From Ardenticatenaceae bacterium (GTDB lineage: Bacteria; Chloroflexota; Anaerolineae; Promineifilales; Promineifilaceae): a stretch of DNA of 64,000 nt. The notes beneath the pieces were generated by a model that was not told where the DNA came from, did not search any database, and saw only the letters and a list, made by a program, of their open reading frames with translations. The stretch is taken from assembly GCA_020634455.1 (NCBI GenBank), contig JACKBQ010000001.1, positions 186,001-250,000 on the forward strand, in the 5' to 3' direction. A program made the translations under genes and the position numbers. Shown in pieces: positions 45,746 through 54,995 of this stretch; the first letter of the stretch is position 1; each line of letters opens with the position of its first letter.

Positions 45746-46496
45746 TTTCAAGGGCCAGGAAAAGCCGGGCCAAAATGAAGGCGCTGTCGCCGCTGGCGAT
45801 GAGGAGGAAGCCGTCGTCGTTGTGGAAGAATTCGGGGGCGGCGTTGGGGTGCACGGCGCAGTTGGCTTCCAGCTGGGTGAGTTGGCGCAATGCGTCGCCG
45901 ATCGCCGGGTCGTCGCTGACGACGAGGATGTGGTAGGCATCGTTTTCTTGCCAGACGTGTACGTGCTGGCCGCGCAGAGTGTTGAGGAGCTGGTGGCCAA
46001 CGGCCGTATTCAGCACACAGCCTCCGTAATGTCCCAACCAATCCAGCAGAGTGCTGGCTGGGGTTTGCGCCGCCGGGTGGGAACAGAGCCGGGCCAGCAG
46101 TTCGCTAATTTGCTCCTGGTGCAAGGGGGATTGGCGTGATTGCACATCTTGCAAAAACAAATCCAGCTCGTGGCGCAGCACCAGCAGTTCAGTGAGCTGC
46201 TTTTCTAGGGCGATGAACCGATTTTCTGCCAGCTGGCTTAGCGTGTCGCTGCCGATGGTGCCCTCGTCCCAGCCTGCCAGCAAGGTGCGAATGTCTGCCA
46301 GGGAGAAGCCCAGCCGCTGGGCACGCTGGATGAGATGGAGCCGTTCGGCCGTTTGGGGTTGGTAGAGTCGGTAGCCAGAATCGGAACGGCCGTCTGGCTG
46401 CAACAACCCCTCTTTTTCGTAGTAGCGTAGGGTGGAAGGCGGCAGTTGGGTTAGTTTGCCCAGCTGGCCAATGGTAAGATGTGTTTTATGTTTCAT
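45735..46496 (-). CDS. MerR-family metal-responsive regulator with extended C-terminal domain
   Basis: The 253-residue protein opens with a MerR winged helix: TIGQLGKLTQLPPSTLRYYE then GLLQP and SGYRLY, followed by the dimerisation coiled coil (about 75-125). Family members such as ZntR or CadR have about 140 residues. This one has an additional C-terminal domain of about 110 residues with Cys in LARLCSHP, GGCVLNT and EANCAVH, which could bind metal or be a distinct ligand domain. It is transcribed towards the Zn/Cd ATPase and very probably regulates it. The last two codons and the stop derive from a dispersed repeat. Confidence 0.9.
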   Translation of the reverse strand: MKHKTHLTIGQLGKLTQLPPSTLRYYEKEGLLQPDGRSDSGYRLYQPQTAERLHLIQRAQRLGFSLADIRTLLAGWDEGTIGSDTLSQLAENRFIALEKQLTELLVLRHELDLFLQDVQSRQSPLHQEQISELLARLCSHPAAQTPASTLLDWLGHYGGCVLNTAVGHQLLNTLRGQHVHVWQENDAYHILVVSDDPAIGDALRQLTQLEANCAVHPNAAPEFFHNDDGFLLIASGDSAFILARLFLALESER

Positions 46497-46548
46497 GGCT
46501 GTGCAGTGATGCCAATATCGGCAAATGGAGCCAGAGAAAAATTGGGCA

Positions 46549-47562
46549 TCAAGCCGCGACCTTTTTTAAAAGTGTGAAGTAAAAGGTTGTGCCGATATTT
46601 GGTTGGGATGTGAGCCAGATTTTGCCACCGTGCAGTTCTACAATTTGTTTACACACGGCTAATCCTAACCCGGTACCTTTATAAATGTCTGTTGAGTGCA
46701 ATCGCCTGAAAATGGCAAAGATTTCTTCAAAATTATCTTCTTTAATGCCAATGCCGTTATCGGCTACGGCGAACTCCCATTGAGACGGCCGTTCCATTAC
46801 CGTCACTTGAACACAGGGCACTTGGTCAGGCTTCTGAAACTTTAGCGCATTGGCTATCAAATTTTGCAAAAGTTGGTGTAAAAGTGCTTCATGCCCATAA
46901 ATTTCTTGATCTTCGGCTGGATATTCAATGACAGCGTTTGTTCGGAGGATAGCATCTTGTAAACCTATCATGACATTATTGATTAAATTAAGGAATGAGA
47001 TTTTGTCTTGTGTAACGGTAGTCCGCCGTACTCTGGAATAATTAAGCAGTGCCTCAATCAACAACTTCATGCGGTTTGTAGCTTCGAAAACAAAAGTAAG
47101 GGCCATTTTCGCTGTGTTATCAAGTATTCCTTCAGTTTGGGCCTGGATGACATTGGCAAAGTTGATGATAGTGTTGAGTGGCTCTTGCAGATCATGTGAG
47201 GCCACATAAGCAAACTGCTCCAAATCGCGATTGCTGCGTTTGAGATTTGCCAGGACCTCAGTGAGTTCCGCATCTTTTTCCTTGATTTCTGTCACATCTT
47301 CAAAAGTTGTATAAACCTGATACGGTTTTTCTTCACCAGGCATAAACTGCGGTCTGGCATTGATGTTTAGCCAAACGTAGCTCTCTTTTTGGGGGTTAAA
47401 CACGCCCATGGTGTCGTTATGGATTTGCTCACCGGTACGCAGCGCTCGCATGGCTGGGTGATCTTCGCCCGGATAGTCGCTGCCATCTAGATGGATGGAT
47501 CGCCAACGCGGGTCAATGTCCAAGCTGGCTTCTTGTTCAGTTAAATCTTTTCTTCTATCCAT
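46549..47562 (-). CDS. Soluble PAS-type sensor histidine kinase with shortened PAS
   Basis: The ATG has AGGGAG 10 nt upstream, so the start looks genuine. The first 95 residues (DPRWRSIHLDGSDYPGEDHP, then YVWLNINARPQF) correspond to the second half of a PAS domain plus PAC; the first strand and helices are missing. HisKA follows with His123 in YVASHDLQEPL, then HATPase motifs NLIANALKF, DNGIGI and GTGLGLAVC. No membrane segment and no response regulator gene are adjacent. It belongs to the phytochrome-like DLEQFAYVASHDLQEPL class of orphan kinases. The missing PAS half may be a true reduction or an old 5' truncation that was rescued by a new start. Confidence 0.88.
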   Translation of the reverse strand: MDRRKDLTEQEASLDIDPRWRSIHLDGSDYPGEDHPAMRALRTGEQIHNDTMGVFNPQKESYVWLNINARPQFMPGEEKPYQVYTTFEDVTEIKEKDAELTEVLANLKRSNRDLEQFAYVASHDLQEPLNTIINFANVIQAQTEGILDNTAKMALTFVFEATNRMKLLIEALLNYSRVRRTTVTQDKISFLNLINNVMIGLQDAILRTNAVIEYPAEDQEIYGHEALLHQLLQNLIANALKFQKPDQVPCVQVTVMERPSQWEFAVADNGIGIKEDNFEEIFAIFRRLHSTDIYKGTGLGLAVCKQIVELHGGKIWLTSQPNIGTTFYFTLLKKVAA

Positions 47563-47826
47563 AATATTTTAGCTCCCTGCGGGTAAATTAACTTTGTGGA
47601 AGAAGGGCTTTGAAAAAAGCTGATTTTCCAACAGGTGATTATGATTTCAAGACATGGATGAACAGTGTACATTATAACCCGCTTTTTTGCCGAAAAACCA
47701 TAAAATATTTCGGCTACAAGAAGAAAATCGCCATTTATATTCGCTTCTTACTGCGTTTATCGTTAGAATCTTCGCTTCTATTTCGAGCTAAGAGTGCAAC
47801 TTGGCTCATAGCCAAGGAGTATTTTC

Positions 47827-49116
47827 GTGAGTTTTTCGCAATTTTTGCTCGATTCGCGTTTGGAAGCGGGCATTAAAGATATGGGGTTTGTGGATCCGAC
47901 CCCCATTCAGCAGCAAGCTATCCCGCATGTTTTGGCCGAATCGGACCTGTTGGGATTAGCGCAAACAGGAACGGGAAAAACGGCCGCTTTCATGTTACCC
48001 ATTCTGCAGCGCCTCACCCGTGGCCCGCTGCGGCAGGTGCGGGCGCTCATCGTCGCGCCCACCCGTGAGTTGGCGGAACAGATTCATCAAACGGCCGTTG
48101 ACCTGGGCAAATACACCAAAATCCGCAGCACCACCGTGTATGGCGGCGTCGGCAAAAAGGCGCAGATTGATGCGTTGCGCCACGGCGTTGAAATTGTGGT
48201 TGCCTGCCCCGGCCGCCTGCTCGATTTGGCTGGCGAGAAGCACATTGACCTGGCCAAAGTGGAAGTGCTGGTGCTGGATGAAGCGGACCGCATGTGCGAC
48301 ATGGGCTTTTTGCCAGACATTCGCCGCATCCTCAAGCTGGTGCCCAATCGGCAACAAACCCTTTTCTTCTCCGCCACCATGCCCGACGACATTCGCGAAC
48401 TGGCTGATGACATTTTGGACGATCCCGTCACTGTGCAGATTGGCCTGATTGCGCCCGCCAAAACGGTATCCCACGCGCTGTACCCTGTGCCGCAGGGCAT
48501 GAAGAAAGAGCTTCTTTTCACCATGCTGGATGAAATGGCCACGGGGCGCGTGCTGGTGTTTACCCGCACCAAGCGGCGGGCGCGTTTTCTGGCCCGCGAT
48601 TTAGACAAAAAAGGATTTAATGCGGAAATGCTGCAAGGGAACATGTCCCAGAATCGGCGGCAGCAGGCGATGGATGGTTTTCGCAGCGGCAAGTACGATA
48701 TTTTGGTAGCTACCGATATTGCGGCCAGAGGCATTGACGTTGCCGAAATTTCGCACGTAATCAACTTCGACATGCCGGACACGGTGGATGCATATACGCA
48801 CAGAATCGGCCGTACGGGCCGGGCGGCAGAAGAAGGGGATGCCTTCACCTTTGCCACCGATGAAGATGCAGCAATGGTGCGCGACATCGAGCGTGTACTA
48901 AAATTGCGGCTGGAGCGTCGCCGCTGGCCTGAGTTTGATTATGGCAGCTTCGAGCCGGAAAAAGCACTGCCCATCGCCCAGGCCTCAAGGCCAGAGCGGC
49001 GAGATGGTGGTGGCAAGCCTCACGGCAACTATTCGCGCCGTTCTGGGGAAAAGCAAGGGCCAAACAGGCGGCGGCGCGGCGGGCGCGGGCGCAATCGGGG
49101 TGGAGCCAGCAGCTAA
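47827..49116 (+). CDS. DEAD-box ATP-dependent RNA helicase (RhlE-like)
   Basis: It starts at a GTG (47827) with AAGGAG 8 nt upstream and has 429 residues. All core motifs are present: Q motif (GFVDPTPIQQQAIP), Walker A AQTGTGKT, PTRELAEQI, DEAD as VLDEADRM, SAT, and the C-terminal VATDIAARGID and HRIGRTGRA. The tail from about 375 is Arg/Gly-rich (RRRRGGRGRNRGG), typical of the RhlE/CsdA-type helicases that remodel rRNA and mRNA, often in the cold. The 3' end overlaps the convergent hypE by 4 bp, so no terminator fits between them. Confidence 0.95.
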   Translation: MSFSQFLLDSRLEAGIKDMGFVDPTPIQQQAIPHVLAESDLLGLAQTGTGKTAAFMLPILQRLTRGPLRQVRALIVAPTRELAEQIHQTAVDLGKYTKIRSTTVYGGVGKKAQIDALRHGVEIVVACPGRLLDLAGEKHIDLAKVEVLVLDEADRMCDMGFLPDIRRILKLVPNRQQTLFFSATMPDDIRELADDILDDPVTVQIGLIAPAKTVSHALYPVPQGMKKELLFTMLDEMATGRVLVFTRTKRRARFLARDLDKKGFNAEMLQGNMSQNRRQQAMDGFRSGKYDILVATDIAARGIDVAEISHVINFDMPDTVDAYTHRIGRTGRAAEEGDAFTFATDEDAAMVRDIERVLKLRLERRRWPEFDYGSFEPEKALPIAQASRPERRDGGGKPHGNYSRRSGEKQGPNRRRRGGRGRNRGGASS

Positions 49117-50189
49117 CAAATACGCGGCAATATTTCGCCCATCAGCATGTCCACGATGCGTTTGCTGCCGTAACGGTTTTGCAGCAGCACGCGTCCGGCT
49201 GGCTCTGCCGTCACCCGGCCAATCACGGTGGCGTCAGCGCCATTGGGGAACTGGCGCATGGTAGCCAAAATATTCCCGGCTTCCGCATCAGGCACGATAG
49301 CCACAATTTTACCTTCATTGGCAATTACCAGAGGATCAAAGCCCAGCATCTCGCAGGCAGCCCGTACTTGCGGCCGTATAGGCAAACTTTCCTCTTCCAG
49401 CACTATGCTTACGCCGGACTGTTGGGCAATTTCATTCAAGGTTGTGGCCAGCCCGCCGCGGGTTGGATCGCGCAGCACATGAATTTGCTCGCTGGCGTCT
49501 AGCATGGCTAGCACCATTTTGTTGAGCGGGGCCACATCGCTTTGGATGTCAGTTTCAAAGCCCAGGTCGCCACGGGCGCTAAGGACAGCAATGCCGTGGT
49601 CGCCCAGCGTGCCGGAGACGAGGACAACATCGCCTGGGCGGGCATTGGCCCCGGAAATGTTGGTGGCGGGCAGCATCAGCCCCACACCGGTCGTGTTGAT
49701 GTACACGCCATCCGCTTTACCGCGCTCCACCACTTTTGTGTCGCCTGCAATAATTTGGACTTTGGCAGATACGGCCGTTTCCTGCATAGAGTCCACAATC
49801 CGCTCCAGTACCCCAATTTCCAGCCCTTCCTCCAAAATAAAACCCACCGTCAGGTAGAGCGGTTTGGCGCCCATCACTACCACGTCGTTCACGGTGCCGC
49901 TAACTGCCAGGCGGCCAATGTCCCCACCAGGGAAGAAAAGCGGTTTGACCACGTGCGTGTCGGTGCTGATGGCCAACTGGGTACAAAGCGTCGGCTGCAC
50001 AATGCCCGCGTCATCGCCGCGTCGCAGGACATCGTTGTCGAAGACGGGTAAGAAACGCTCTTTAATCAGGTCGTGCGACAACTTGCCGCCGCTGCCGTGG
50101 CCCAAAATGATGGTGCCCCGATCCCTAATGGGCATTGGGCACATCGCTGATTCAATGTAAACAGGCTCAGCCTGGTGATTTTTGTTCAT
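49113..50189 (-). CDS. hypE: HypE, hydrogenase maturation carbamoyl dehydratase
   Basis: The 358-residue protein starts at an ATG with AAAGGAA upstream. HypE takes the carbamoyl group from HypF on its C-terminal Cys and dehydrates it to the cyanide ligand of the [NiFe] site. The sequence ends EILPRIC, so that catalytic Cys is present. ILGHGSGGKLSHDLI, the ATP-binding STDTHVV and VSGTVNDVVVMGA, and DPTRGGLAT are family hallmarks. It is the last gene of the hyp run, separated from hypD by 109 bp containing a dispersed repeat. Confidence 0.97.
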   Translation of the reverse strand: MNKNHQAEPVYIESAMCPMPIRDRGTIILGHGSGGKLSHDLIKERFLPVFDNDVLRRGDDAGIVQPTLCTQLAISTDTHVVKPLFFPGGDIGRLAVSGTVNDVVVMGAKPLYLTVGFILEEGLEIGVLERIVDSMQETAVSAKVQIIAGDTKVVERGKADGVYINTTGVGLMLPATNISGANARPGDVVLVSGTLGDHGIAVLSARGDLGFETDIQSDVAPLNKMVLAMLDASEQIHVLRDPTRGGLATTLNEIAQQSGVSIVLEEESLPIRPQVRAACEMLGFDPLVIANEGKIVAIVPDAEAGNILATMRQFPNGADATVIGRVTAEPAGRVLLQNRYGSKRIVDMLMGEILPRIC

Positions 50190-50209
50190 GAGATTCCTTT
50201 GATTTTTTA

Positions 50210-50297
50210 ACCGCAGAGGGCACGGAGAGCGCAGAGAAAAAACTCATTAAATTCTCTGTGTACCTCCGTGTTTCTCTGTGAAACTCTGTGTTCCTGA
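50210..50297. repeat. CGCAGAG-type inverted repeat between hypD and hypE
   Basis: Words CGCAGAG, CACGGAG and CGCAGAGA on the left face TCTCTGTG, CCTCCGTG and TCTCTGTG on the right, forming an imperfect long hairpin. It is a recurring type of intergenic repeat in environmental bacterial genomes, here inside an operon. Confidence 0.65.
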
Positions 50298-50298
50298 A

Positions 50299-51399
50299 CT
50301 ATGAAACTAACAGTTCGTCCCGACGATAGCGGTAATAGGCTGCACATGCACCTTCGCCAGAGACCATTGTGGCCCCCAGCGGATGTTCGGGTGTGCATTC
50401 TTTGCCGAAGGCGGGGCATTCGTTGGGCTTTTTTAGCCCTTGCAAAATAAGGCCAGAAATACAGAGCGGTGACTCTTCTGGCTGGATGGCGGCTACGTCG
50501 AAGCGGATTTCTGCATTGAAATCTGCAAATTCGGGTCGCAGGCACCAACCGCTCATGGGGATGGTGCCGATGCCGCGCCATTTACGGTCGCACTCCTGGA
50601 AGACCTGGTTGATGACGGCCTGAGCGGGTTTGTTGCCTTCGAAGGTGACGGCGCGGGGGTAGGCGTTTTCTAGTTCGAAACGGCCGTCTTCCAACTGCTG
50701 CACCGTCTGCCAAATGCCCTGAATAATATCCAGCGGCTCAAAGCCAGTAACCACCAGCGGCACTTTGTACTGCGCCGCAATTTCCGGGTATTCCCAGTAG
50801 CCCATTACCGCATTCACGTGCCCGGCCGCCAGAAAACCTTGCACCCGGTTGCGCGGGGAGCCGAGAATGGCGTGCATGGCAGGGGGCACGCGCACGTGGG
50901 AAACCAGCACGCTAAAGTTTTTCAGCCCTAACGCTTTGGCCTGCACCACGCTCATCGCGTTGGCCGGGGCTGTTGTTTCAAAGCCAATGGCGAAAAAGAC
51001 GACCTGCTTGTCTGGGTTTTGCTGGGCCAGCTTAACGGCATCCAGCGGTGAGTAAACCACCCGCACATCGCCACCGGCGGCGCGAATGGAAAAAAGGTCT
51101 TTGCTAGAGCCGGGCACGCGCAGCATGTCGCCGTAGGAGGTGAAGATCACATCTGGGCGGCTGGCGATTTCCAGCGCTTTGTCAATTTGTTCCAGTGGCG
51201 TGACGCAAACGGGGCAGCCAGGGCCGTGCACCAGCTCGATTTCTGGCGGCAGCAGCTGGTCAATGCCGTAATGCATAATCGCGTGCGTTTGCCCGCCGCA
51301 AATTTCCATGAGAATCCACGGTTGGGTGGTGATCCGTCGAATTTCCGCCGCAATCTTTTTGACCAACTTGGCGTCACGATATTCATCTACATATTTCAT
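50299..51399 (-). CDS. hypD: HypD, [4Fe-4S] hydrogenase maturation scaffold
   Basis: The 366-residue protein carries the HypD motifs: EICGGQTHAIMHYG, HGPGCPVCVTP, IGFETTAPA, and the C-terminal iron-sulfur cluster region NECPAFGKECTP with PLGATMVSGEGACAAYYRY. With HypC it forms the platform on which the Fe(CN)2CO unit is assembled. Its length matches the family. It follows hypC after 131 bp that contain a double-hairpin repeat. Confidence 0.97.
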   Translation of the reverse strand: MKYVDEYRDAKLVKKIAAEIRRITTQPWILMEICGGQTHAIMHYGIDQLLPPEIELVHGPGCPVCVTPLEQIDKALEIASRPDVIFTSYGDMLRVPGSSKDLFSIRAAGGDVRVVYSPLDAVKLAQQNPDKQVVFFAIGFETTAPANAMSVVQAKALGLKNFSVLVSHVRVPPAMHAILGSPRNRVQGFLAAGHVNAVMGYWEYPEIAAQYKVPLVVTGFEPLDIIQGIWQTVQQLEDGRFELENAYPRAVTFEGNKPAQAVINQVFQECDRKWRGIGTIPMSGWCLRPEFADFNAEIRFDVAAIQPEESPLCISGLILQGLKKPNECPAFGKECTPEHPLGATMVSGEGACAAYYRYRRDELLVS

Positions 51400-51420
51400 G
51401 CCCTACTTTCCTTGAAAATT

Positions 51421-51489
51421 ATCATGCCCGCGAAGGCGGGCATCCAGGTTTTTGCCAGAATGGATTCCCGCCTGTGCGGGAATGACAGC
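51421..51489. repeat. Double-hairpin repeat unit, copy 1 (between hypC and hypD)
   Basis: Two perfect 8-bp stems with 4-nt loops, ATGCCCGC/GCGGGCAT (51424-51443) and ATTCCCGC/GCGGGAAT (51464-51483), are separated by 20 nt. The outer end is GAATGACAG. Same family as 51841-51909. Confidence 0.8.
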
Positions 51490-51530
51490 CAAAAAGCGCT
51501 TGCTAATTTGAGCCACCTCCATATTTGCAC

Positions 51531-51818
51531 CTAACCCGCTGTTGGCCTTTCTGGTGTGGGTTCCGCTGCTGAGCCGATGCCCAGTTCCTCTTCCACGGAG
51601 GTGATTTCTTGCAGCACTTCCAGCGACTCCATCGCTTCTGCTTCACTGATTTGGCTGATGGCGAAGCCGACGTGGATGACGGTGTATTGGCCCACTTCGA
51701 TCTCAGGTACGTAGGCCAGACACGCTTCGCGCACCACGCCGCCAAAGTCAACTTTACCCATTTTCAGGCCGCCGACTTCATAAATTTCTATTACTTTTCC
51801 GGGGACACCTAAACACAT
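51531..51818 (-). CDS. hypC: HypC, hydrogenase maturation chaperone
   Basis: The 95-residue protein begins MCLGVPGKVIEI, with the essential N-terminal Cys2 that binds the iron centre after removal of Met. VDFGGVVREACLAYVPE and VGQYTVIHVGFAISQI are the OB-fold core. The C-terminal 15 residues (EPTPERPTAG region) are longer than usual. It lies between hypF and hypD and is flanked on both sides by copies of the same double-hairpin repeat. Confidence 0.97.
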   Translation of the reverse strand: MCLGVPGKVIEIYEVGGLKMGKVDFGGVVREACLAYVPEIEVGQYTVIHVGFAISQISEAEAMESLEVLQEITSVEEELGIGSAAEPTPERPTAG

Positions 51819-51840
51819 GATTGGTCTCTTTTCCTTTGCC

Positions 51841-51909
51841 TGTCATTCTCGCGTAGGCGGGAATCCATTTTGGGGTTTGTGGTGGATTCCCGTTTTCACG
51901 GGAATGACA
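51841..51909. repeat. Double-hairpin repeat unit, copy 2 (between hypF and hypC)
   Basis: ATTCTCGC/GCGGGAAT (one mismatch) and ATTCCCGT/ACGGGAAT stems, bounded by inverted TGTCATTC and GAATGACA ends. With copy 1 it brackets hypC. Confidence 0.8.
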
Positions 51910-51945
51910 GCTGTGGGTAGCTTTTGAAATTGAGTCTTGTTAGTT

Positions 51946-54312
51946 TTAGCCGCTCTCAAATTTTTTTGCGGCTATGATTAATTGCCCTAGAGCCAATCCA
52001 CCATCGTTGGGCGGGACCTGCTTGTGTTGAATGACGTGGAAGCCCACTTTTTCCAGTTGGGGAATGGTGCGTTGTAGCAGGGCCACATTTTGCCAGACGC
52101 CGCCGCTGAGGGCAACTTCGTTGATGCTCGTTTGGGCGCGTACGGCCGTACTCACATCCACGCTCATTTTTGCTACGCCATTGTGAAAACGAGCGGCTAT
52201 GGTGGAAACGGCCGTTCCCACCCTTAAATCACTCACCATTTCAGCGAACAGCGGAGCTGGATCAATCATTCCGTTGCTTTCATCCAAAGCAAACGCATAC
52301 GCGCCACTTTCCTGCGGATTGATGAGCGTCTCCAGCATCATCGCCGCCTGCGCTTCGTAATTTACCGTCAGGCGCACATTGGCCAGCGCTGCCACCGCAT
52401 CAAACAGACGGCCCATGCTGGAGGTGAGCGGCGCGTTGACCTGGTTTTTGAGCTGATGCGTGACGACCTGCAATTGTGGCTGGTCGCTGGCTGCGGCCAA
52501 CGTTTGGGCCAGATTTTCCTGCCATTCGGAGAAATCCAGCCCCAACTCTAGCAGCCAGGCCAGGGCCAGACGCCACGGCTGGCGTACAGCCAAGTCACCG
52601 CCAGCCAGGGGAATGGGACGGAGATGAAACGGCCGTTCATACCCCGCATAATCCGCCAGCAAGCATTCGCCACCCCAAATCGTACCGTCGGGGCCGTACC
52701 CCGTGCCGTCAAAGCTCAGGCCGATGACGGGGTGGTTGCCGGGATGCTGGTTTTCGGCCAGCGCGGCGGCGATGTGAGCATGGTGGTGCTGCACGCCGAT
52801 GGCGGGCAATCCTTCTGCGGCGGCCCGTTCCAGCGCGTACCGGCTGGCCAGGTAGTTGGGATGCAAATCATAGGCGAGCAGCGCGGGCTGGACGCGGAAA
52901 AGCTGCTCAAAATGGGCCACGCCGCTGCGAAACGATTGCAGCGTTTCGTAATTTTCCATGTCGCCAATGTGATGACTAAGGAAAGCGAAACGGCCGTTGC
53001 TGAGGCAAAATGTGTTCTTCAGCTCGCCGCCTGTGGCCAGCGTGGGCGGAATCTCCCACGGCAGCTGCACCGGGAATGGCGCGTAACCGCGCGAACGACG
53101 GATGGGCATCGTTTGCACTTTTTCTGTGCCGTCTGGGGCCGGGACAGTGAAGACGCGCGTCACAGAATCGTCGCAGCGGATGTAGATGTCGCGGTTGTGG
53201 AGCAGCAGGGCATCGGCCAATGGAGCCAGGCGTTGGCGGGCGTCGTCGTTGGTGTAGGCAATCGGCTCTTCGCTGAGATTGCCGCTGGTCATCACCAGCA
53301 CTTCCGCTGCGCCGGGGCCTTTTTCCATGAGCAAATAGTGCAGCGGCGTGTACGGCAGCATCACGCCTAGCTGGTCTTGGCCGGGGGCACAGACGGCGAC
53401 GATGGGGGAAGACGGCCGTTTACGCAGCAATAAAATGGGACGAGCACGTGAAGTGAGCGCTTCAGCCTCGATTTCGTTGAGGTAGCAATGTTGCTGCACG
53501 GTGTCTAGGTCGGCCATCATGAGAGCAAATGGTTTTTCGCGTCGTAATTTGCGCTGGCGGAGGGTGGAAACGGCCGTTTCATTCAACGCATCGCACGCCA
53601 GATGAAAACCGCCCAGCCCCTTGATCCCCAAAATTTCTCCGTCTAGCAGTCGTTGTTTTGTGGCTTGCAAACCATCTTCGCCACGTTCGGCTGGCGCAAA
53701 ACCGGTGTCGGTCTTCAGTTCCAGCCAGATTTCCGGCCCGCACGACGGGCAGGCTACCGGCTGGGCGTGGAAGCGGCGATTGGCCGGATTTTTATACTCA
53801 GCGGCGCATTCGGGGCACATATCAAATGGAGCCATTGTGGTTAACGGCCGATCGTACGGAATGTCTTTGGTGATGGTAAAGCGTGGTCCGCAGTTGGTGC
53901 AGTTGATGAACGGATAGCGGTAGTGGCGGTCGGTGGGATCAAACAGTTCGCGCAAACAGTCCTCACAAATGGCTACGTCTGGCGAAATGGGCTGGAACGC
54001 TTTGGCTACCGCCTGCGAATGCACAATCTTGAATTGCGTATAGCCGTTGGAACGTGTGTTGGCAACTGAAAAGGTGTCAATGTGTGCTAATGGGGGCAGC
54101 TCCTCTTGAAGACTCTCAACAAAAGCATCTAGGTTGTCGGAACGGCCGTCCACCTCAATATCTACCCCGGCAGACGTGTTGCGCACCCAGCCAGTCAGTC
54201 CATACCGCTCTGCCAAACTGTACACAAACGGCCGAAAACCAACCCCCTGCACAATGCCCTCGATGTGGATTTGCCGGCCTTGTTTTTCGGCCGTAGGCAT
54301 CTGGATGCTCAT
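51946..54312 (-). CDS. hypF: HypF, carbamoyltransferase of [NiFe]-hydrogenase maturation
   Basis: The 788-residue protein has AGGAAC before its ATG. An acylphosphatase domain (about 14-100: IEGIVQGVGFRPFVYSLAE) is followed by paired zinc fingers (CEDC, CTNC, CPEC, CPSC within about 115-195), a YrdC-like domain (about 215-395: LGIKGLGGFHLACDA) and a Kae1-like domain with HHHAHIAAALAE, SFDGTGYGPDG and NDGGLALGQ. HypF makes the thiocarboxamide on HypE from carbamoyl phosphate and ATP. All functional parts are present. It begins 8 nt after hypB ends. Confidence 0.97.
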   Translation of the reverse strand: MSIQMPTAEKQGRQIHIEGIVQGVGFRPFVYSLAERYGLTGWVRNTSAGVDIEVDGRSDNLDAFVESLQEELPPLAHIDTFSVANTRSNGYTQFKIVHSQAVAKAFQPISPDVAICEDCLRELFDPTDRHYRYPFINCTNCGPRFTITKDIPYDRPLTTMAPFDMCPECAAEYKNPANRRFHAQPVACPSCGPEIWLELKTDTGFAPAERGEDGLQATKQRLLDGEILGIKGLGGFHLACDALNETAVSTLRQRKLRREKPFALMMADLDTVQQHCYLNEIEAEALTSRARPILLLRKRPSSPIVAVCAPGQDQLGVMLPYTPLHYLLMEKGPGAAEVLVMTSGNLSEEPIAYTNDDARQRLAPLADALLLHNRDIYIRCDDSVTRVFTVPAPDGTEKVQTMPIRRSRGYAPFPVQLPWEIPPTLATGGELKNTFCLSNGRFAFLSHHIGDMENYETLQSFRSGVAHFEQLFRVQPALLAYDLHPNYLASRYALERAAAEGLPAIGVQHHHAHIAAALAENQHPGNHPVIGLSFDGTGYGPDGTIWGGECLLADYAGYERPFHLRPIPLAGGDLAVRQPWRLALAWLLELGLDFSEWQENLAQTLAAASDQPQLQVVTHQLKNQVNAPLTSSMGRLFDAVAALANVRLTVNYEAQAAMMLETLINPQESGAYAFALDESNGMIDPAPLFAEMVSDLRVGTAVSTIAARFHNGVAKMSVDVSTAVRAQTSINEVALSGGVWQNVALLQRTIPQLEKVGFHVIQHKQVPPNDGGLALGQLIIAAKKFESG

Positions 54313-54320
54313 GATTGTTC

Positions 54321-54986
54321 CTAGCTGCGGAAGCCCTCAATGCGGTCACGCAAGAAATTAGCCCAGGCATCGATGCCTTCGCCCGTTTTGCAAGACAGAT
54401 CAAAAAAGCGCACGTCTGGATTCAAGATTTGCACGCCGCGCTTGAAATACGCAATGTCAAAATCAATGTAAGGCAGCAAATCTATCTTGTTTAAGATGAG
54501 GGCATCAATGCCGCGATAAATGTTGGGGTATTTGTACGGCTTGTCGTCCCCTTCCGGCACGCTGGCAATGACGATGTTGAAATGGGTGCCCAGGGTAAAG
54601 GCGGCGGGGCAAATCAGGTTGCCCACGTTTTCCACAATCAGCAGATCGATGTTTTCCAGCGGCAATTCTGGCAGCGCTTTGCTCAGCATGACGGCATCCA
54701 GGTGGCAGCTGCCGCCTGTGTTAATCTGCACAGCGGGCATTCCGGCAGAAATTATTTTGTCGGCGTCAATGGTGACAGCGGCCGTATCCCCTTCGACGAC
54801 GCCAATCTGATACTCAGCTTGCAAAGCCTTAATTGTTTGCAAAATGACGCTGGTTTTACCGGAACCGGGGGAGGCCATCACGTTGATGCCCAGAGTGTGA
54901 CTGTTTTGCAGTTTAGACCGGTTTTGAAAGGCCAAATCATCATTGGCGCTTAAAATATCTTCAACAATTTTTACCGTTCTGCTCAT
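54321..54986 (-). CDS. hypB: HypB, GTPase for nickel insertion
   Basis: The 221-residue protein has the P-loop ASPGSGKTS, the metal-site motif NTGGSCHLDA with Cys and His at the dimer interface, EGDTAA, IVENVGNL and NKIDLLP. It lacks the N-terminal His-rich or CxxCGC nickel-binding extension of some HypB proteins, so nickel would come from HypA. It starts 9 nt after hypA ends. Confidence 0.97.
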   Translation of the reverse strand: MSRTVKIVEDILSANDDLAFQNRSKLQNSHTLGINVMASPGSGKTSVILQTIKALQAEYQIGVVEGDTAAVTIDADKIISAGMPAVQINTGGSCHLDAVMLSKALPELPLENIDLLIVENVGNLICPAAFTLGTHFNIVIASVPEGDDKPYKYPNIYRGIDALILNKIDLLPYIDFDIAYFKRGVQILNPDVRFFDLSCKTGEGIDAWANFLRDRIEGFRS

Positions 54987-54995
54987 TGTGTTTTC

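Noticed and set aside
47610..47876. 88-codon frame upstream of the DEAD-box gene
   Set aside because: It runs into the helicase gene in another frame, has no ribosome-binding site, and its N-terminal part lies in AT-rich intergenic DNA.
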